This document shows, piece by piece, positions 59,609 through 64,000 of a stretch of DNA of 64,000 nucleotides (its first letter is position 1; each line of letters starts with the position of its first letter). A model generated the notes under the pieces. That model ran no database searches. It worked only from the letters and a program-made list of their open reading frames with translations, and was not told the origin of the DNA. This DNA is from Chloroflexota bacterium (GTDB lineage: Bacteria; Chloroflexota; Dehalococcoidia; SM23-28-2; JACOUE01): the NCBI GenBank assembly GCA_016178045.1, contig JACOUE010000041.1:45518-109517 (forward strand), read 5' to 3'. A program made the position numbers and the translations under genes.

Positions 59609-61084
59609 CTATGGTGTAACTGCGGAAGTCCGTGATCGCTCCCTGACTTGCTTATCCAGGCCTCTACGTAGAGCCGCCTTGGCGGCGAAGTAGCCGCACA
59701 TCCCGTGAACTCCCGCGCCCGGCGGCGTCGACGACGAGCAGATGTAGATACCCCTGGCCGGAGTCGCATACGGCACCATCGCGGCCGTGGGCCGCAGGAA
59801 GAGCTGCAGGCGGTCGTGGGCGCCGCCGGCGATGTCGCCTCCAACGTAGTTTTCGTTGTACCGCTCCAGGCCCGCCGGTGACATCACACTCCTAGCCATC
59901 ACACGCTCGCGGAAGCCCGGGGCAAACCGTTCGATCTGAGCTTCGATCCGCTCGGTCATATCGACCGTGGAGCCATTGGGAACGTGGCAATAGGCCCAGA
60001 CCGTGTGCTTTCCCTCAGGCGCACGTGTCGGGTCGAACAGGCTCTGCTGCGCCACCAGTACGTACGGTCTCTCTGGATGCTCGCCTTTCGCCACAGCGTG
60101 CTCCCCTTCGGCGATTTCTTCCAGCGTACCTCCCACGTGCACTGTACCGGCTCGCCGACAAGCCTCCGCTTTCCAGGGGATCGGCCCGTGCAGGGCAAAA
60201 TCGAGCTTGAACACGCCGGCGCCATACCGGTAGCGCGAAAGCCTGCGCTGGTAACCGCCCGGCAGGTGATGGCCCGCGATACCGATAACCTGACGGGGAG
60301 TGACATCCAGCAAGTAAGCACGAGCGGGGGGGAGCTCATCGAGAGACTCGATCCTTCTGCCCGTGATTATCTCGCCTTCGAGCGAGCGCAGGTAGGAGGC
60401 GAGCGCGCCGGCGATGCTCTGAGAGCCTCCGCGGGCCACCGGCCATCCCACAGCATGGCCAGCCGCCGCGAGCACGAGCCCAAACGTAGCCGTAAAGGGC
60501 CGCTCCAGCGGCAGGATCGAATGCGCTGCCAGCCCGGCAAAGAGGGCGCGAGCGCGTTCCCCCTCGAAGGTGCTCTCCGCCAGACTACGGGCGGAACGGA
60601 TTGCTCGGAGCCCAAAGCGGGCCAGCACCAGCGGGTGGCGAGGCACCCGCAGCAGGGGCCCCTGGACCTGTATGACCAAGCGGTCCCACTCCCGAACCAG
60701 TGGGGTCATCAGCCTGCGGTAGGCGGCAGCGTCGCCACCGAGCGAGTCCGCAGTCGCCTCCACCGAGCGGTGGAGCACCACCGCCGTTCCATCGTCCAGG
60801 GGATGCGCCAGCGGAAACTCAGGGTGGACCCACGTCAGGCCGTGCTCCGGCAGCGGCAACGTGCGGAAGAACGGCGAGGCGACGCCGAAGGGGTGGACCG
60901 CCGAGCAGACATCGTGCACGAAGCCCGGTAGCGTCAACTCCTCCGAACGGCTGCCTCCGCCAGCAGTCTCCTTGGCCTCGAACACGATGACTGAGCAGCC
61001 AGCGCGGGCCAGGGCGATCGCGGCGGCGAGGCCGTTTGGTCCGGAGCCTACGACGATGGCATCGTGAGTAGACCGGTCAGCCAC
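59609..61084 (-). CDS. FAD-dependent phytoene desaturase/CrtI-like oxidoreductase
   Basis: HDAIVVGSGPNGLAAAIALARAGCSVIVFEAKETAGGGSRSEELTLPGFVHDVCSAVHP; GAGVHGMCGYFAA. Confidence 0.93.
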   Translation of the reverse strand: MADRSTHDAIVVGSGPNGLAAAIALARAGCSVIVFEAKETAGGGSRSEELTLPGFVHDVCSAVHPFGVASPFFRTLPLPEHGLTWVHPEFPLAHPLDDGTAVVLHRSVEATADSLGGDAAAYRRLMTPLVREWDRLVIQVQGPLLRVPRHPLVLARFGLRAIRSARSLAESTFEGERARALFAGLAAHSILPLERPFTATFGLVLAAAGHAVGWPVARGGSQSIAGALASYLRSLEGEIITGRRIESLDELPPARAYLLDVTPRQVIGIAGHHLPGGYQRRLSRYRYGAGVFKLDFALHGPIPWKAEACRRAGTVHVGGTLEEIAEGEHAVAKGEHPERPYVLVAQQSLFDPTRAPEGKHTVWAYCHVPNGSTVDMTERIEAQIERFAPGFRERVMARSVMSPAGLERYNENYVGGDIAGGAHDRLQLFLRPTAAMVPYATPARGIYICSSSTPPGAGVHGMCGYFAAKAALRRGLDKQVRERSRTSAVTP

Positions 61085-61144
61085 GTTGTTGATGGGTGAT
61101 TTCCAAGGATTGATTAGCGGTTAGGATAGTGGCACCTGGCTATC

Positions 61145-61906
61145 TCAGCGCTTGAGCCGCTTGAACGGTCTGGCCATCCAGCGCGCCGGTGCACTCACCG
61201 TATAGAGCATCGACCGAATCGCCGCGTTGTGCCAGAGATTCTTCGCTTCCGACCATTGGCGCTTGGGATCCACGCAGGTCACCAGCATCTGGGGCTGCCC
61301 CTCCACGCCGAAGTGCGCTGCCAGCGACCTCAGCGTCTGCTCCCAGAGCTTCTCCTGCATATTGTGGCCAACCAAGGCGAGGGCAATCTCAGACAAGGGG
61401 TCCTGGCCCCGGAAGTACTCCTGGGCCTGGGCCACCGTGCAGCCCTCCTCCTCGAAACTGCTGAACGTGATCCAGCCCGCAAGCATGTGCCCTTGCGGCG
61501 TCATCAGCGTGAAGGACTCGTCGTCGGCGTAGAGTACCATCACGCCGGTGGAGAGCTTCATGGGGCCGGCCCCAAGGTTAAGGACGGCGACCTCCCCGGG
61601 TGCGATGCCGGTGATCGGCGCATAGAAGCGGTTCCCCCGCGGCGCCCCCCAAAACTTCGGGAAGTTCTCTTTCCAGGTCTTGATGACCTCCGTGGGTGTC
61701 GCCGCAGAACCGCTCAAACGCACGCGGTAGGTCTTCTGCCACATCTTCCCGAAGCCCTGCAGAGGGCCGAGGACGCGGCGCCCTTCCACGTTCAAGCTGA
61801 GGGCCTCTTCGGGCACGCCGGACACCCGGAGCTTCTCCATGATCGGCGCCCAGTGGGCGGCGTCGCGTGCTTCCCCCTCATCGGGTCGTCTGGATGACGT
61901 GGTCAT
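61145..61906 (-). CDS. Conserved hypothetical protein
   Basis: 253-aa ORF with normal start context; no motif I can name with confidence. Confidence 0.6.
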   Translation of the reverse strand: MTTSSRRPDEGEARDAAHWAPIMEKLRVSGVPEEALSLNVEGRRVLGPLQGFGKMWQKTYRVRLSGSAATPTEVIKTWKENFPKFWGAPRGNRFYAPITGIAPGEVAVLNLGAGPMKLSTGVMVLYADDESFTLMTPQGHMLAGWITFSSFEEEGCTVAQAQEYFRGQDPLSEIALALVGHNMQEKLWEQTLRSLAAHFGVEGQPQMLVTCVDPKRQWSEAKNLWHNAAIRSMLYTVSAPARWMARPFKRLKR

Positions 61907-61932
61907 TTCGCCCTCCTTCCTCGACAGGCACG

Positions 61933-62292
61933 TTAGGCCCCGGCGACCGCGGCCAGCGCGGCGGCCTCGTTATCGTAAATGCCGATGGCCTCATTCAATC
62001 TAGTCAGCTCGAAGATCTGCCGGTAGTGCTCGTTGAGGCCGACAGCAAGCAGCCGCTGCTTCTGGCGGTTAGCCCGAATGAGGAGCATGACTAAGAGGCC
62101 TATACCCCCGCTGTTCATGAACTCGAGGCCGCCAAAGTTCAGCACGATGGCGCGGGCGCCGCCCGCGGCGGCCTCAGTGTACGCATCCATGAGGACGTTC
62201 TCGCAGAAGGAGGTGACCTCCCCCTCTATGTCCACGATGCTGGCACCGCCGGTGCCCTTGCGAACGCTCATTGAGACCCGGGCCTGTGGCAT
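61933..62292 (-). CDS. STAS-domain anti-sigma factor antagonist
   Basis: IVLNFGGLEFMNSGGIGLLVMLL. Confidence 0.88.
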   Translation of the reverse strand: MPQARVSMSVRKGTGGASIVDIEGEVTSFCENVLMDAYTEAAAGGARAIVLNFGGLEFMNSGGIGLLVMLLIRANRQKQRLLAVGLNEHYRQIFELTRLNEAIGIYDNEAAALAAVAGA

Positions 62293-62308
62293 TGCTACCT
62301 CCTTCTGA

Positions 62309-62680
62309 CTAACTGTCTGCTTCCGCCGACCCTGGCGCGTTAGCTAACGCACTCACTTCGTCCGGGAAGATGCTCAGGAAGTCGGCAAGGCGAGTGATCT
62401 GGAAGACCTCCAGGTAGTGATCGCTCAGGCCGCAGGCCAGTAACCGGCGGTGCGACGTGCGGGCCTGGGCCAGCAGGCCGACGATCAGGGCTATGCCGGT
62501 GCTGTTGATGTAGTCCACACCGTCGAAGTTGAGAAGGATACAGGCGGAGTCTCTGCTGCTAGCTTCGGCATAGGCGGCGTTGAGCGCCTCGTCGGCAAAG
62601 GCATCGACCTCGCCCCGGAGATCGATAACCGCAACGCCTTGCTGATGCCGGACGCCCGCCTCAAAGCGGTTCGCGGGCAT
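62309..62680 (-). CDS. STAS-domain anti-sigma factor antagonist
   Basis: MPANRFEAGVRHQQGVAVIDLRGEVDAFADEALNAAYAEA; ILLNFDGVDYINSTGIALIVGLL. Confidence 0.88.
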   Translation of the reverse strand: MPANRFEAGVRHQQGVAVIDLRGEVDAFADEALNAAYAEASSRDSACILLNFDGVDYINSTGIALIVGLLAQARTSHRRLLACGLSDHYLEVFQITRLADFLSIFPDEVSALANAPGSAEADS

Positions 62681-63995
62681 CGTCGTCTCCTTCCAGCTTG
62701 AGGACGAGCTCGACGGTGTGATGGGTCTCGTCGCTCGTGACGCGCACGTCGTCCACCATGTTCTTGATAAGGAAAAGACCCCAGCCTCTGGGCGTTTGGG
62801 TGCCGGCGAGCTTGGCTTCGAGGTCGGGGGCTTCGGCATCAGGGATCGGCTGACCACCTCCGTGATCGATGATCTCCACCGTCAGGGCCGTCTCCGTGGC
62901 GAGGACGCGGATCGAGACCGGCAAGTCCGGCCGGTACCTGTTTCCGTGTTCCATGGCGTTCATTGTGGCCTCGCCCACGGCCGTCTTGAGACGCTCCAAG
63001 CGCGCAGCTGGGAGATGAAGCCCGCCGACGGCCTCTACCACGCCTTCAATGGCACGACGTTCGTTACCCCGTTCACTGGGCACGGTGAACTCGGCCAGGG
63101 TCCGCCTTGCGCTGTTGCCGGACGGCGGCTGCGACTGAGCTGAGGTGGCAGCGGCGGTCGTGGCGGTCCCAGCCGTGGTGGCCCGCTGGAGGGTCACCAG
63201 GGTGACGTCATCCTCTTGCTCCCAGTTGGACCCGGTGAACTGCGCCAGCTCGGCCACTAGCAGATCGATGAGGCGGGCGCCGCCCGGGTACTTCTCCACC
63301 AGGCCCATGAGCCGGGGGAAGCCGAACATCTCTCGGTCGGCATTGTGCGCCTCGACCAAGCCGTCGCTGTGGAACAGGATGCTGTCTCCGGGAGCAACGG
63401 TGACGGTCTTCTCCTCGTAGGCCATCCCTGGCATCAACCCGAGGGGCATGCCGGTGGCCCGCAGTTCGGCCACGCTACGGTTGGTCCGCAGGTAAGGCAG
63501 GTTGTGGCCGGCGTTTGCGTAGCGCATCCTCCCGCTGGCCAGGTCGAGGACCGCGTACAGGCAAGTGACGAACACGTTGGGAGGGATGTCACGATACAGC
63601 AGCTCGTTCACCGCCGCCAGCACCTCCCCGGGCGACTCCAGCCCTTGGGACGCAACCCGCAGCATGCTACGGGTTGCGCACATCACGAGAGCAGCCGGCA
63701 CACCTTTGTCGGAGACATCCCCGACGACGAGTCCCACGTGATCGCCTTTGTGTGGAAAGTCGATGAAGTCGTAGAAGTCGCCGCCCACGGCCCGAGCGGG
63801 CTGGTAGTAGGCCTCCATCTGCCAGCCCGGCAGGCGGGGCGACTCCTTGGGTAGAAAGGCCATCTGGATTTCATGGGCGACCCGCAGCTCCTGCTCGATA
63901 CGCTCTCGGTGCAGCGCCTCGCGCTTCAGTTCCTCGACCTGCTCGTCCACCTTCTTCTGCAGGCTCCCATAAAGGCTTGCCAGTTGCCCACTCAT
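62661..63995 (-). CDS. SpoIIE/PP2C phosphatase fused to HATPase_c anti-sigma kinase; may start beyond the window
   Basis: GGDFYDFIDFPHKGDHVGLVVGDVSDKGVPAALVM; AVGEATMNAMEHGNRYRPDLPV; RGWGLFLIKNMVDDVRV. Confidence 0.93.
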   Translation of the reverse strand: MSGQLASLYGSLQKKVDEQVEELKREALHRERIEQELRVAHEIQMAFLPKESPRLPGWQMEAYYQPARAVGGDFYDFIDFPHKGDHVGLVVGDVSDKGVPAALVMCATRSMLRVASQGLESPGEVLAAVNELLYRDIPPNVFVTCLYAVLDLASGRMRYANAGHNLPYLRTNRSVAELRATGMPLGLMPGMAYEEKTVTVAPGDSILFHSDGLVEAHNADREMFGFPRLMGLVEKYPGGARLIDLLVAELAQFTGSNWEQEDDVTLVTLQRATTAGTATTAAATSAQSQPPSGNSARRTLAEFTVPSERGNERRAIEGVVEAVGGLHLPAARLERLKTAVGEATMNAMEHGNRYRPDLPVSIRVLATETALTVEIIDHGGGQPIPDAEAPDLEAKLAGTQTPRGWGLFLIKNMVDDVRVTSDETHHTVELVLKLEGDDDAREPL

Positions 63996-64000
63996 GTGAT

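Overview
High-GC (by eye), gene-dense bacterial chromosome window. Gene content suggests Chloroflexota or a similar high-GC lineage, but this is inference only. I see no rRNA, tRNA, CRISPR array, transposase or phage module. The backbone is CoA-ester catabolism (four family III CoA-transferases, two acyl-CoA dehydrogenases, three enoyl-CoA hydratases, SDR), plus a pentose-phosphate cluster (rpiB, tal-pgi, gnd, zwf, opcA), an AarF/DUF6285/APH/CrtC-like operon, a putative cold-adaptation cluster (fatty acid desaturase, CxxC zinc-ribbon protein, DEAD-box helicase, RRM protein, TypA) and a SpoIIE/HATPase + 2x STAS partner-switching cluster. The observations most worth checking are: (1) a galactokinase fused to a GH36 alpha-galactosidase, with the GHMP motif 3 apparently left in the +1 frame; (2) a duplicated block at 8.9-10.2 kb with an exact 45-bp copy of the acyl-CoA dehydrogenase 3' end and a matching promoter, truncating a secreted-protein gene; (3) an HPRT with a PD-(D/E)XK-like domain and an Arg/Pro/Ala-rich tail; (4) a G6PDH lacking its N-terminal Rossmann motif; (5) the cold-adaptation cluster; (6) a family of composite intergenic palindromes; (7) remnants of CapA and VapC genes.
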